A DNA stretch of 23,296 bases. Origin: Bacillota bacterium. Lineage in GTDB: Bacteria > Bacillota_A > Clostridia > Christensenellales > Aristaeellaceae. Made by a program: the position numbers and the translations under genes. The notes beneath the pieces are model-generated. The model was not told where the DNA came from and did no database searches. It worked only from the letters and a program-made list of their open reading frames with translations. How positions within the stretch are numbered: position 1 is the first letter of the stretch; the number at the start of each line of letters is the position of its first letter. Below, piece by piece: positions 7,845 through 16,486 of this stretch. The stretch is taken from contig JAEZSP010000026.1 in the NCBI GenBank assembly GCA_023421735.1, positions 1-23,296 on the forward strand, given 5' to 3'.

Positions 7845-8546
7845 ATGCCGGAGGACAGGAACCCGACACCCAGGCCGATTCCGCGGCCCATCCTGGAGAG
7901 AATGCCGAGGTATTTGCATTACCTCAAGGCCAAGCGCGCGGAGGGGATGACGCGCATTTCCTCCACCGTCATCGCGACAGACCTTCAGCTCAACCCTGTA
8001 CAGGTTCGCAAGGATATGGCCTGCGTCAACGACAGCGGGAAGCCGCGCACCGGCTTTGCGCTTCCGGGGTTGATTGACGACATCGAGCGTTTGTTGGGCT
8101 ACCTTAACGCCAAGGATGCGCTCCTGGTGGGCGCTGGGAATCTGGGGCGGGCGCTGCTCAACTACGAAGGATTTGCCGGGTACGGACTTAATATACTGGC
8201 GGCGTTTGATGTGAACGAATCGCTGATCGGCAAGCAGATCCATGGCCGGACCATATTCCCCATGAACAAGCTGACTGATTTGGCCAGCCGGTTGAATGCG
8301 CACATCGGCATCATCACGGTGCCGGCAAACGAGGCGCAACAGGCATGCGACCTCCTGGTGGCGGGGGGCGTGACCGCCATCTGGAATTTCGCGCCGGCAC
8401 ACCTGGAGGTACCGCCCCATGTGATTTTGCAGAACGAGGACATCGCCGCGTCTCTGGCGCTCCTCTCAAATAAACTGATGTTACGGGACGCGGCGCTTCG
8501 TTCCCAAACGACCGGGAAAACAGACGATACCCCAGAGGAGGAATGA
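7845..8546 (+). CDS. rex: Redox-sensing repressor Rex
   Basis: A 233-residue Rex protein, the NADH/NAD+-sensing repressor that releases DNA when NADH is high. The N-terminal winged helix (about residues 15-75) has RPILERMPRYLHYLK and LNPVQVRKDM. The C-terminal Rossmann domain starts with LLVGAGNLGRALLNY and includes ITVPANEAQ and IWNFAP. It differs from the best-known Rex proteins after VRKD: the YFGxFGxRGxGY stretch is replaced by ACVNDSGKPRTGF. AGGAAGGA lies about ten bases before the ATG. Its stop overlaps the adhE ribosome binding region, so rex and adhE are almost certainly co-transcribed and Rex probably controls its own operon. Confidence 0.93.
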   Translation: MPEDRNPTPRPIPRPILERMPRYLHYLKAKRAEGMTRISSTVIATDLQLNPVQVRKDMACVNDSGKPRTGFALPGLIDDIERLLGYLNAKDALLVGAGNLGRALLNYEGFAGYGLNILAAFDVNESLIGKQIHGRTIFPMNKLTDLASRLNAHIGIITVPANEAQQACDLLVAGGVTAIWNFAPAHLEVPPHVILQNEDIAASLALLSNKLMLRDAALRSQTTGKTDDTPEEE

Positions 8547-8548
8547 AC

Positions 8549-11167
8549 ATGGCGGAGAACATCAAGGCGAATGCGGAAGAAGCTGCGGCGGAAGTGCAGC
8601 GGATGGTTGACGAGCTGGTCAAAAACGCGAACGAGGCCCTGACGGAATATATCCGGATGGACCAGGCGCAGGTGGACGCTGTTGTGCATGCGATGACGCT
8701 GGCGGGGCTTGACAAGCACATGATGCTGGCGCGTATAGCGGTCGAGGAAACCGGGCGCGGCGTTCTCGAGGACAAGGTGATCAAAAACATCTTCGCCACA
8801 GAATATATATGGCACTCCATCGAGCACCAGAAGACCGTGGGCGTCATCGATGAAAACGACATGGAGGGGTATGTGGAGGTGGCGGAGCCCGTGGGCGTGG
8901 TGGCCGGTGTGACGCCGGTGACCAATCCGACCTCCACCACGATGTTCAAGTCGCTCATCTGCGCCAAGACCCGAAACCCCATTATTTTCGGATTTCACCC
9001 GTCGGCGCAAAAGTGCTCCGTAGAGGCGGCGCGCGTTCTGCGGGACGCGGCGGTGGCGGCCGGCGCGCCTCAATACTGCGTACAGTGGATCGAGCATCCG
9101 TCCATTGCGGCGACAAACGCGTTGATGAATCATCCGGGGATCTCGCTCATTCTGGCAACCGGCGGCGCGGGCATGGTGAAGGCGGCATATTCCGCAGGCA
9201 AGCCCGCGCTGGGCGTTGGGCCGGGCAATGTGCCGTGCTACATCAACAAAAGCGTGAATGTGGGCCGGGCCTGCACGGATCTTATGATTTCAAAGACATT
9301 TGATAACGGGATGATCTGTGCGTCCGAGCAGGCGGTGATCGTCGATCAGGAGATCAGCGGGCAGTTCGAGGAAATCATGACTGCCAACCGCTGCTACTTT
9401 TTGCGGGATGCCGAAATTGAAAAGGTGTCCGGGTACGTCATCAATGCGCAGAAGATGGCGGTCAATCCCGAGGTGGTGGGGAAATCGGCGTACTGGATCG
9501 CCAAAAACGCCGGCGTCGAGGTGCCCGAGGACACCAAGCTTCTCATTGCCAGACTTCCGCATCCTTCCCGTGAATATCCGCTGTCACTTGAAAAGCTTTC
9601 TCCGGTGCTGGCCTACTTCGTGTGTGAAGACGCCGACCAGGGGATCGCATATGCCAAGGCAATGCTGGAATTGGGCGGTCTGGGCCACTCCGCGGTCATT
9701 CACTCGGACGATGAGGCGCTGTGCCTGCGCTATTCAAAGGAGATGAAGGTGGGGCGCGTGATTGCCAATTCGCCTTCCTCGCAGGGGGCCATCGGCGATA
9801 TTTATAACACGAACACGCCTTCTCTGACGCTGGGCTGCGGCTCGTTCGGACGCAATTCCACCACTGCCAACGTGTCGTCGGTAAACCTCATCAACAAAAA
9901 GAGGCTGGCAAAGCGGAGGGTGAACATGCAGTGGTTTAAAATTCCGCCGAAGATTTACTTTGAAAAGGGTTCCGTGCAGTATCTGGAGGCGATGCCTGGC
10001 ATCACCCGCGCGTTTATCGTGACCGATCCGATGATGGAGAAGCTGGGTTATGTGGATAAGGTAACCTACTATCTGGGCAAGCGCGCCGGGAACATGCACT
10101 ACGAGGTGTTTTCCGAAGTCGAGCCTGATCCGTCCGTTGAGACGATCATGCGCGGCGTGCGCGCCATGAACGCGTTCCAGCCGGATGTGATCATTGCGCT
10201 GGGCGGCGGTTCGGCCATCGATGCGGCAAAGGGGATGTGGCTGTTCTATGAGCATCCCGAAACCAGCTTTGGCGGCCTGAAACTGAAGTTTATCGACATC
10301 CGCAAACGCGCCTTCCATTTCCCCAATCTGGGCAAGAAGGCACAGTTGGTTGCCATCCCCACCACGTCCGGCACCGGCTCGGAGGTGACGAGCTTCTCGG
10401 TCATCACCGACAAGCAGAACGGAAATATCAAGTATCCCCTGGCCGACTACGAGCTGACCCCCGACGTGGCGATCATCGATCCCCAGTTTGTGGCGACGAT
10501 GCCCAAGTCCATTACCGCCGACACAGGGCTGGACGTGCTCACGCATGCGGTGGAGGCCTACGTGTCCGTGATGGCAAGCGACTACACCAACGGTCTGGCG
10601 ATGAAGGCCATTGAGCTGGTGTTCAAGTATCTGCCGCGCAGCTGGGACGATGCGGGGGATGAGGTGGCCCGGGAGAAGCTGCACAACGCCAGCTGCATTG
10701 CGGGCATGGCCTTCTCAAACGCGTTTCTGGGCATCAACCATTCGCTGGCGCACAAGCTGGGCGGCGAGTTCCACATTCCGCACGGGCGTGCCAATGCGGT
10801 GCTGCTTCCCTATGTGATTGCCTACAATGCGCAGAAGCCCACCAAGTTTGCCATTTTCCCCAAGTACGGCGAGTTCGTAGCCGACTATCGCTACGCGCAG
10901 ATATCGCGTCAGCTGGGATTTGCGGGCAAGGGGGAGACGCAGGAGGAGCAGGTGGCGGCACTCATCGAGGCGGTGAAAGGCCTGATGAAGCGGCTCAACA
11001 TGCCCATGAGCATCCGCGAATGCGGCGTGGACGAGGAAACGTTTATGAAGGTTCTGCCCAGCCTCGCCGCGCGCGCATTTGAGGATCAGTGCACCACCGC
11101 GAACCCGCGCTACCCGCTCATTGCCGAACTCATGGAAATCTACAAAAAGGCCTACTACGGCGCATAG
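8549..11167 (+). CDS. adhE: Bifunctional aldehyde/alcohol dehydrogenase AdhE
   Basis: An 872-residue AdhE that reduces acetyl-CoA to acetaldehyde and then to ethanol, using two NADH. The N-terminal aldehyde dehydrogenase domain (to about residue 440) has [17 protein letters not shown], a glycine-rich GVGPGN and the catalytic Cys257 in NGMICASEQ. The linker leads to an iron alcohol dehydrogenase domain from about 455, with [10 protein letters not shown] and the metal ligands in [21 protein letters not shown] and HIPHGRANA. Asp493 (VTDPMM) sits where NAD-dependent members have Asp, which fits NADH use. I chose ATG 8549, seven bases after AGGAGG; ATG 8543 is too close. AdhE proteins usually assemble into long spirosomes. 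Confidence 0.96.
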   Translation: MAENIKANAEEAAAEVQRMVDELVKNANEALTEYIRMDQAQVDAVVHAMTLAGLDKHMMLARIAVEETGRGVLEDKVIKNIFATEYIWHSIEHQKTVGVIDENDMEGYVEVAEPVGVVAGVTPVTNPTSTTMFKSLICAKTRNPIIFGFHPSAQKCSVEAARVLRDAAVAAGAPQYCVQWIEHPSIAATNALMNHPGISLILATGGAGMVKAAYSAGKPALGVGPGNVPCYINKSVNVGRACTDLMISKTFDNGMICASEQAVIVDQEISGQFEEIMTANRCYFLRDAEIEKVSGYVINAQKMAVNPEVVGKSAYWIAKNAGVEVPEDTKLLIARLPHPSREYPLSLEKLSPVLAYFVCEDADQGIAYAKAMLELGGLGHSAVIHSDDEALCLRYSKEMKVGRVIANSPSSQGAIGDIYNTNTPSLTLGCGSFGRNSTTANVSSVNLINKKRLAKRRVNMQWFKIPPKIYFEKGSVQYLEAMPGITRAFIVTDPMMEKLGYVDKVTYYLGKRAGNMHYEVFSEVEPDPSVETIMRGVRAMNAFQPDVIIALGGGSAIDAAKGMWLFYEHPETSFGGLKLKFIDIRKRAFHFPNLGKKAQLVAIPTTSGTGSEVTSFSVITDKQNGNIKYPLADYELTPDVAIIDPQFVATMPKSITADTGLDVLTHAVEAYVSVMASDYTNGLAMKAIELVFKYLPRSWDDAGDEVAREKLHNASCIAGMAFSNAFLGINHSLAHKLGGEFHIPHGRANAVLLPYVIAYNAQKPTKFAIFPKYGEFVADYRYAQISRQLGFAGKGETQEEQVAALIEAVKGLMKRLNMPMSIRECGVDEETFMKVLPSLAARAFEDQCTTANPRYPLIAELMEIYKKAYYGA

Positions 11168-11178
11168 CATCGATCCGG

Positions 11179-11207
11179 CCGCCCGGCGGATTTCCACCGG
11201 GCGGTTT
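11179..11207 (+). terminator. Hairpin between adhE and hydS
   Basis: An 8-bp G+C-rich stem (11179-11186 with 11197-11204) is extended by an inner GGA/TCC after one mismatch. Only three T follow. It is too weak for a full terminator but could reduce read-through or protect the adhE message, which would lower expression of the sensory genes downstream. Confidence 0.5.
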
Positions 11208-11237
11208 GATCAGAACCATTCACGGAGGCGAAACCGC

Positions 11238-12905
11238 TTGAACAGCATCATACGGCTGCGGGAATCCAATTGCAAGGATTGCTATAAATGCATCCGCCAT
11301 TGTCCGGTCAAGGCAATCAGCTTTGCCGAAAACCAGGCGCAGATCATTCCACAGGAGTGCATCCTGTGCGGCATGTGCTTTGTGGTATGCCCACAGAACG
11401 CCAAGGAGATTCGCCCTGACGTCGACCGCGTGCGCGCGGCGATGGCCGCCGGTCGCCGCGTCGTGGCCAGCATAGCGCCTTCCTTTATTGCGGATTTCGA
11501 TGTGGGCGGCATTGAGGACATGCGCGAGGCGCTCGTTGCGCTGGGCTTTGCAGACGCCGAGGAAACCGCCATCGGCGCGGGGATCGTTTCGCGCGCGTAT
11601 GAAAATCTGATGCGCGAGGGCACGATGCCTGTCATCATCACCAGCTGCTGCCATGCCATCAATCTGCTGATTCAAAAGTACCACCCGGACATGCTGCCCT
11701 ATCTGGCGCCGGTGCTCTCGCCCATGCAGGCGCACTGTAAGCTGATCAAGGAGAACGACTCCGACGCGTATACGGTATTCATCGGCCCGTGTATCGCCAA
11801 AAAGGACGAATCGGACCGCTCCCAATACACCGACGCGGCGCTTACCTTTGACGAGCTGCGCGATTGGCTGGGCAAGGCGGGGGTTGCGATTACCCGGCGT
11901 CAGCGAACGCCCGAAGACGGCAAGCGCGCCAGGTTCTATCCGGCGACAGGGGGAATTCTCAAATCGTTGGACGCGCAGAACGGCTATCGGCTGATCGCGA
12001 TCGACGGGGCGCAGAACTGCATCCAGACGTTTTCGGAATTGAAGGACGGGCGGCTCAAGCGGGTATTCATCGAAATGTCGGCCTGCGAGGGCAGCTGCGT
12101 GAACGGTCCCTATATCCGCGAACACCACATGAACCGGCTGACCGGCGCGTTGCGCGTGGGCGAGTACGCCGGGACGACCGATTTTGCCACCGAAAAGTCC
12201 GATGGCATCCATCATACGTTCAACTTTGAAGGAACCCACCGCGTGCAGCCGGGCGGCGAGGCGGTCGAGAAGGTGCTGGAGCAAATGGGAAAGACGCATC
12301 CGGAAAAGCAGTTGAACTGTGGCAGCTGCGGCTACCCGACCTGCCGCGACAAGGCGATCGCCGTGTGTCAGGGCAAGGCGGAGATCGGCATGTGTCTGCC
12401 GTTTTTGAAGGAGCGGGCCGAGTCGTTTTCGGATACCGTGATCGGCAATACCCCCAACGCCGTGTTCGTTCTGGACGAAAATCTGGTGGTACAGCAGGTA
12501 AACCGCGCCGCGCTGGCGCTGTTTCACCTGCGTGCGCCGGACGAAATCCTCCACGCGCCCATCGTCACGCTGTTGAATCCCATCGACTATATGAACGTGA
12601 TGATCAGCGGCAAGGACATCATCAACAAATGCATCTATGTGGCGGAGTTTAAAATCTATGTGGAAGAAACCATCGTCTACGACCGGCAGAACCGCGTGCT
12701 GGTGTGCATTCTGCGCGACGTGACCGAGCGCGAGTGCATCCGGGAGAATGAACGGGTCATGCGCCGCCGGACCATCGAGATTACCGACAAGGTCATCGAC
12801 AAGCAAATGCGCGCGGTGCAGGAGATCGCTTCGCTCCTGGGCGAGACCACAGCGGAAACCAAGACCGCCCTGACCCGGCTGAAGGACGCGATGCAGCATG
12901 AATAA
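11238..12905 (+). CDS. hydS: Sensory [FeFe] hydrogenase with PAS domain (HydS type)
   Basis: A 555-residue group C-like [FeFe] hydrogenase. Two N-terminal [4Fe-4S] motifs (Cys12/15/18/22 and Cys41/44/47/51) precede an H-cluster domain with three altered loops: TSCCHA (135-140, usually TSCCPxW), GPCIAKKDE (183-191, usually MPCxxKxxE) and MSACEGSC (281-287, usually MACPGGC). All four expected H-cluster cysteines remain. A CGSCGYPTC cluster motif (Cys361/364/369, with Cys386) follows, then a PAS domain (about 400-490) and a helical tail. No kinase or cyclase domain is present. The start is TTG at 11238, nine bases after GGAGG. It overlaps the phosphatase gene by eight bases. Likely role: reporting H2 or ferredoxin state to the phosphatase. 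HfsB-like proteins are the same type. Confidence 0.88.
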   Translation: MNSIIRLRESNCKDCYKCIRHCPVKAISFAENQAQIIPQECILCGMCFVVCPQNAKEIRPDVDRVRAAMAAGRRVVASIAPSFIADFDVGGIEDMREALVALGFADAEETAIGAGIVSRAYENLMREGTMPVIITSCCHAINLLIQKYHPDMLPYLAPVLSPMQAHCKLIKENDSDAYTVFIGPCIAKKDESDRSQYTDAALTFDELRDWLGKAGVAITRRQRTPEDGKRARFYPATGGILKSLDAQNGYRLIAIDGAQNCIQTFSELKDGRLKRVFIEMSACEGSCVNGPYIREHHMNRLTGALRVGEYAGTTDFATEKSDGIHHTFNFEGTHRVQPGGEAVEKVLEQMGKTHPEKQLNCGSCGYPTCRDKAIAVCQGKAEIGMCLPFLKERAESFSDTVIGNTPNAVFVLDENLVVQQVNRAALALFHLRAPDEILHAPIVTLLNPIDYMNVMISGKDIINKCIYVAEFKIYVEETIVYDRQNRVLVCILRDVTERECIRENERVMRRRTIEITDKVIDKQMRAVQEIASLLGETTAETKTALTRLKDAMQHE

Positions 12906-14067
12906 TCTGTGTACCGAGATCGGTTATGCGAGCCTCAACAAGGCGGAGGAGCAGCTGTGCGGCGACCGGGTGGAGCACTGCGTGGATGAAAACGGGGCGC
13001 TGCTGGCGCTGACCGACGGACTGGGCAGCGGCGTCAAGGCGTGCATCCTATCGACCCTCACCGCGAAAATCCTGATGACGATGATCGCGGGCGGCATGTC
13101 GATCGATGATTGTGTGGAGACGATGGTCAACACCCTACCGGTCTGCAAGGTGCGTGGCATCGCCTATTCTACCTTTACCATCATCCAGATTACGGACAAT
13201 CGACGCGCGCGCCTGATCCAATTTGACAACCCCAAAGTGGCGCTCATCCGCGACGGGAAAAACTGCGAATATCCGGTGTCGGTGCGCGAGATCGGTGGGA
13301 AGAAGATTGCCGAGAGCGAGTTCGAGGTGCGCGAAGGCGACCTGATGCTCGCCATGAGCGACGGCGCCATCTACGCGGGCGTGGGGCATGCGCTGAACTA
13401 CGGATGGTCCCGCGAGAATATCCTTCAATTTGTGGAGGGAAACTATGCGCCGGAGCATTCGGCGCAGTACTACGCGGGCATCGTGGCCGACGAATGCGGA
13501 AAGCTCTACGAGGATCGGCCGGGGGACGACACCACGGTTGCGGCTGTGCGCGTGCGCGCGCGGCATCTTGTCAATCTGGTGATCGGCCCGCCCGCCGAAC
13601 GGGACGCGGACGAGGACATGATGCGCAAGTTTTTTGCGCTGCGGGGTTCTCATATCGTGTGCGGGGGAACGACCGCCGCCATCGCCGCGCAATATCTCGG
13701 CAAGGAGCTTGTGCCGTCGGAGAGCTATTCCGATCCGTCCATTCCGCCCATCAGCCAGCTGGACGGCGTGGACCTTGTGACGGAAGGCGTACTCACCATG
13801 TCGCAGGCGGTGCTCATCGCAGAGCGGCGGGTGAACGGGGAAGACGCGGCGTCGGATTTTGCCTATCGCAAGGACGGCGCATCGCGCATCGCCCAGGAGC
13901 TTCTCGAGCAAGCGACCGATGTGACGTTTTTTGTGGGCCGCGCCGTCAACCCGGCGCATCAGAACCCGAACCTGCCCATTTCCTTCGGCATCAAGATTCA
14001 ACTGATCGAGCGGTTGGCGGCCTGTCTGCGAAAGCTGAACAAGCGCGTGACGGTAAGCTACTTTTAA
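12898..14067 (+). CDS. SpoIIE-type PP2C phosphatase, hydrogenase-linked
   Basis: A 389-residue protein with an N-terminal SpoIIE/PP2C serine phosphatase domain (about residues 1-215). The metal-binding aspartates are visible in ALTDGLGSG (Asp40), AMSDGAIYAG and PGDDTTVAAV (Asp210/211). The C-terminal 170 residues form an extra conserved-looking domain with CGGTTAAIAAQYLG and GVDLVTEGVLTMSQA, which I know only from similar clostridial phosphatases, without an assigned function. Its start overlaps hydS by eight bases, so the two are probably made in a fixed ratio and act together. The phosphoprotein substrate and the opposing kinase are not in the window. Confidence 0.85.
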   Translation: MNNLCTEIGYASLNKAEEQLCGDRVEHCVDENGALLALTDGLGSGVKACILSTLTAKILMTMIAGGMSIDDCVETMVNTLPVCKVRGIAYSTFTIIQITDNRRARLIQFDNPKVALIRDGKNCEYPVSVREIGGKKIAESEFEVREGDLMLAMSDGAIYAGVGHALNYGWSRENILQFVEGNYAPEHSAQYYAGIVADECGKLYEDRPGDDTTVAAVRVRARHLVNLVIGPPAERDADEDMMRKFFALRGSHIVCGGTTAAIAAQYLGKELVPSESYSDPSIPPISQLDGVDLVTEGVLTMSQAVLIAERRVNGEDAASDFAYRKDGASRIAQELLEQATDVTFFVGRAVNPAHQNPNLPISFGIKIQLIERLAACLRKLNKRVTVSYF

Positions 14068-14085
14068 AGGCGGGAGGCGCGAGAC

Positions 14086-15012
14086 GTGAACATCCTGCAT
14101 CTTCGGTATGCGCTGGAGGTGGAAAAGACATCCTCCATCACAAAGGCGGCCGAGAATCTCTATATGGGCCAGCCGAACGTCAGCAAGGCCATCAAGGAGC
14201 TGGAGGCATCCCTTGGGATCACCATCTTTCGGCGCACATCCAAGGGGGTGATGCCTACGCAAAGGGGGAAGGAGTTCCTCGCCTATGCCCGCAGCATCCT
14301 CGCTCAGATCGATCAGATGGAGTCCATGTATCGCGCGCGCAGGCAGGAAAAGCTGGGGTTTTCCATTTCGGTGCCGCGTTCCAGCTACATCGCCTATGCG
14401 TTCGGGCAGTTTGTCGCTACGCTGGATCGGAGTAAGCGGCTGGAAATCAACTACTGTGAGACCAACGCCCTCAAGACCATTGAAAACGTGACCCAGGACG
14501 ACTTTGGACTGGGCATCATCCGGTATCCCCTGTCGGAGGAACGGTATTACCAGGGCCTGCTGGCAGAACGTCGCGCGCAGCACCACGTCGTTTGGGATTT
14601 TACCAATGTGATGCTCATGGCACACGACCACCCGTTGGCGCAGGCGGAGGAAATCCGCCCGGGCGATCTCGCCCCGTTTGTCGAGATCAAGCACGGGGAT
14701 ATGGTGAGTCCCACCGATCCTGCGGCGCAGACGGCGTCGGAACTTTCGCGCCATGCGATCTTTATCTACGAGCGGGGAAGCCAGATCGACCTATTAAACC
14801 AGATTCCCGACTCGTACATCTGGTGCTCGCCCCTGCCCCCGGCGCTGCTTACGCGCTACGGACTGGTGCAACGGCGCTGCATCGGCGCGCAGCAGAGCCT
14901 TCGGGACGCGATCATTTATCCCAAGGGGCGCAAGCTGAGCAAGCTCGATAAGGCCTTTATCACCGAATTGACCGCGGTCAAGGAGACGCTTGCCAAACAG
15001 CAATCCACATAG
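14086..15012 (+). CDS. LysR-family transcriptional regulator
   Basis: A 308-residue LysR-type regulator. The N-terminal winged helix-turn-helix (about residues 1-62) includes SSITKAAENLYMGQPNVSKA and IFRRTSKGVMPTQRG, followed by the usual linker helix and a two-lobed effector domain (about 90-300). The start is GTG 14086, eight bases after GGGAGG. It lies 18 bases after the phosphatase gene and ends before a strong terminator. The alcohol dehydrogenase/nfn/hyd promoter region begins about 110 bases downstream, so that unit is a natural target. The effector is unknown. Confidence 0.9.
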   Translation: MNILHLRYALEVEKTSSITKAAENLYMGQPNVSKAIKELEASLGITIFRRTSKGVMPTQRGKEFLAYARSILAQIDQMESMYRARRQEKLGFSISVPRSSYIAYAFGQFVATLDRSKRLEINYCETNALKTIENVTQDDFGLGIIRYPLSEERYYQGLLAERRAQHHVVWDFTNVMLMAHDHPLAQAEEIRPGDLAPFVEIKHGDMVSPTDPAAQTASELSRHAIFIYERGSQIDLLNQIPDSYIWCSPLPPALLTRYGLVQRRCIGAQQSLRDAIIYPKGRKLSKLDKAFITELTAVKETLAKQQST

Positions 15013-15031
15013 TCCATCTGAAAACGGTCGT

Positions 15032-15062
15032 CGCGGCGGGATGCTTCTCGCCGCGTTTTTTT
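15032..15062 (+). terminator. Intrinsic terminator after the LysR gene
   Basis: A 10-bp stem (15032-15041 with 15046-15055, one G-T wobble) has the loop TGCT and is followed directly by seven T (15056-15062). It separates the regulatory unit from the alcohol dehydrogenase/nfn/hyd unit. A second hairpin without a T run, ACCGCAC/GTGCGGT (15085-15108), follows. Confidence 0.9.
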
Positions 15063-15123
15063 GTTTTGGCGGCGCAAGGGCAATACCGCACCACTTCATT
15101 TGTGCGGTGTCGCCCAAGCGGAA

Positions 15124-15152
15124 TTGGCGCGATAATTAAGTAAATATATATC
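15124..15152 (+). promoter_or_regulatory. Candidate promoter of the adh-nfn-hyd unit
   Basis: TTGGCG (15124-15129) and TATATC (15147-15152) are separated by 17 bases, four of six matches each. The shared motif starts within the -10 element. An alternative is the perfect -10 TATAAT at 15208-15213, but it has no good -35 (TTCCGC at 15185-15190), as in promoters that need an activator such as the LysR protein encoded just upstream. Both could be used. Confidence 0.45.
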
Positions 15153-15164
15153 GATAAATGAATA
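15150..15164 (+). promoter_or_regulatory. Shared operator candidate, copy 2
   Basis: ATCGATAAATGAATA matches the copy at 7800-7814 in 14 of 15 positions. Here it contains the palindrome TATCGATA (15149-15156) and an inverted repeat GATA-N6-TATC (15153-15166). It would overlap the start of the 15124 promoter, or lie near -55 for the TATAAT at 15208. Rex or the LysR protein could bind it. Confidence 0.45.
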
Positions 15165-15248
15165 TCTTTATTCCTCGTTTATATTTCCGCTTCGGCGGGC
15201 GGGGGTCTATAATGAGGGCATAGAAACAAATGAATGGAGTGAGACAGC

Positions 15249-16424
15249 ATGGCAAGGTTCACATTGCCCCGCGATCTTTATTACGGCAAGGGTTCTCTGG
15301 AGGTGCTCAAGACGATGAAGGGCAAGCGCGCCATCGTGGTTGTGGGCGGCGGTTCCATGAAGCGGTTTGGCTTTCTCGACAAGGCGGTTGGCTATCTGAA
15401 GGAAGCCGGCATGGACGTTCAGCTGTTTGAAAACGTCGAACCCGACCCGTCTGTCGAGACGGTGATGCGCGGCGCGGAGGCGATGCGCGCCTATCAGCCC
15501 GACCTGATCGTCTCCATGGGCGGCGGTTCCCCCATCGATGCCGCCAAGGCCATGTGGACGTTCTACGAGTATCCGGAGACGACGTTCGAGGCGCTGATCA
15601 CCCCGTTCAGCTTCCCGGAATTGCGGCAGAAGGCCAGATTTGTGGCGATCCCGTCCACGTCCGGCACGGCGACCGAAGTAACGGCCTTCTCTGTCATCAC
15701 CGATTACAAAAAAGGCATCAAGTACCCGCTGGCCGACTTCAACATCACGCCCGACGTTGCGATCGTCGATCCGGCGCTTGCGGAGACGATGCCCCCGAAG
15801 CTGACCGCGCACACCGGCATGGATGCGCTGACCCACGCCATCGAGGCGTATGTGTCCACGCTCCATTCCCCCTTCACCGATCCTCTGGCGCTCAAGGCCA
15901 TCCAGATGGTATTCGAGTATCTCCCTTCCTCCTATGCGGGCGACATGCATGCCCGGGAGCAGATGCACTACGCCCAGTGTCTGGCGGGCATGGCGTTCTC
16001 GAACGCGCTGTTGGGCATCGTGCACTCCATGGCGCACAAGACGGGCGCGGCATTCTCCACGGGGCATATTCCCCATGGATGCGCCAACGCCATCTATCTG
16101 CCGTATGTCATTCAGTATAATTCCAAGACGGCGCTTGGGCGCTATGCAGAAATCGCGCGCTTCGTCGGCCTGAACGGCAAGGACGATCAGGAATCGGTCA
16201 ATCTTCTGCGCGGGCAGATCGACGCGTACAACGCGAAGCTGGGCATTCCCAGAACGCTCAAGGAATTTGGCGTTCAGGAGGCGGAATTTGACGACAAGCT
16301 GCTCGCCATCGCCGCGCTCGCGGTGGGAGATGCCTGCACCGGTTCCAATCCCCGTCCCATTACGCCGCCTGAAATGGCGCGCCTTCTGCGCTGCACGTAC
16401 GACGGCAGCGAGGTCAATTTCTAA
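15249..16424 (+). CDS. Iron alcohol dehydrogenase, probably NADPH-dependent
   Basis: A 391-residue group III iron alcohol dehydrogenase that would reduce acetaldehyde or longer aldehydes. GGGSPIDAAK is the dinucleotide loop. Metal ligands are in GMDALTHAIEAY, VHSMAHKTG and HIPHGCANA. Near residue 33 it reads VVGGGSMKRFG, the GGGS type seen in NADPH-dependent YqhD and BdhA, where NAD-type members have Asp. It shares long stretches with the C-terminal domain of AdhE (VEPDPSVET and the AxxAYQPD region), so the two are related. GGAG lies nine bases before the ATG. It is the first gene of the nfn/hyd unit, next to NfnAB, which makes NADPH. Confidence 0.93.
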   Translation: MARFTLPRDLYYGKGSLEVLKTMKGKRAIVVVGGGSMKRFGFLDKAVGYLKEAGMDVQLFENVEPDPSVETVMRGAEAMRAYQPDLIVSMGGGSPIDAAKAMWTFYEYPETTFEALITPFSFPELRQKARFVAIPSTSGTATEVTAFSVITDYKKGIKYPLADFNITPDVAIVDPALAETMPPKLTAHTGMDALTHAIEAYVSTLHSPFTDPLALKAIQMVFEYLPSSYAGDMHAREQMHYAQCLAGMAFSNALLGIVHSMAHKTGAAFSTGHIPHGCANAIYLPYVIQYNSKTALGRYAEIARFVGLNGKDDQESVNLLRGQIDAYNAKLGIPRTLKEFGVQEAEFDDKLLAIAALAVGDACTGSNPRPITPPEMARLLRCTYDGSEVNF

Positions 16425-16436
16425 AGAAATCCGACG

Positions 16437-16468
16437 CCCGGCCTGAGGCTCGCCTCTCGCCGGGTTTT
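16437..16468 (+). terminator. Hairpin between adh and nfnA
   Basis: CCCGGC (16437-16442) pairs with GCCGGG (16459-16464), with an inner GAGGC/GCCTC stem, followed by four T. The short T run and the nfnA start only 19 bases later suggest a partial terminator that sets a step-down after the alcohol dehydrogenase gene. Confidence 0.5.
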
Positions 16469-16486
16469 CGGAAAACGGAGGCAACA

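Noticed and set aside
11220..12899. A 559-codon minus-strand open frame
   Set aside because: It is the antisense shadow of hydS, with no recognisable motif; hydS has Fe-S and H-cluster motifs throughout.
13135..14754. A 539-codon minus-strand open frame
   Set aside because: It lies across the phosphatase and LysR genes in antisense and has the composition of a shadow frame.
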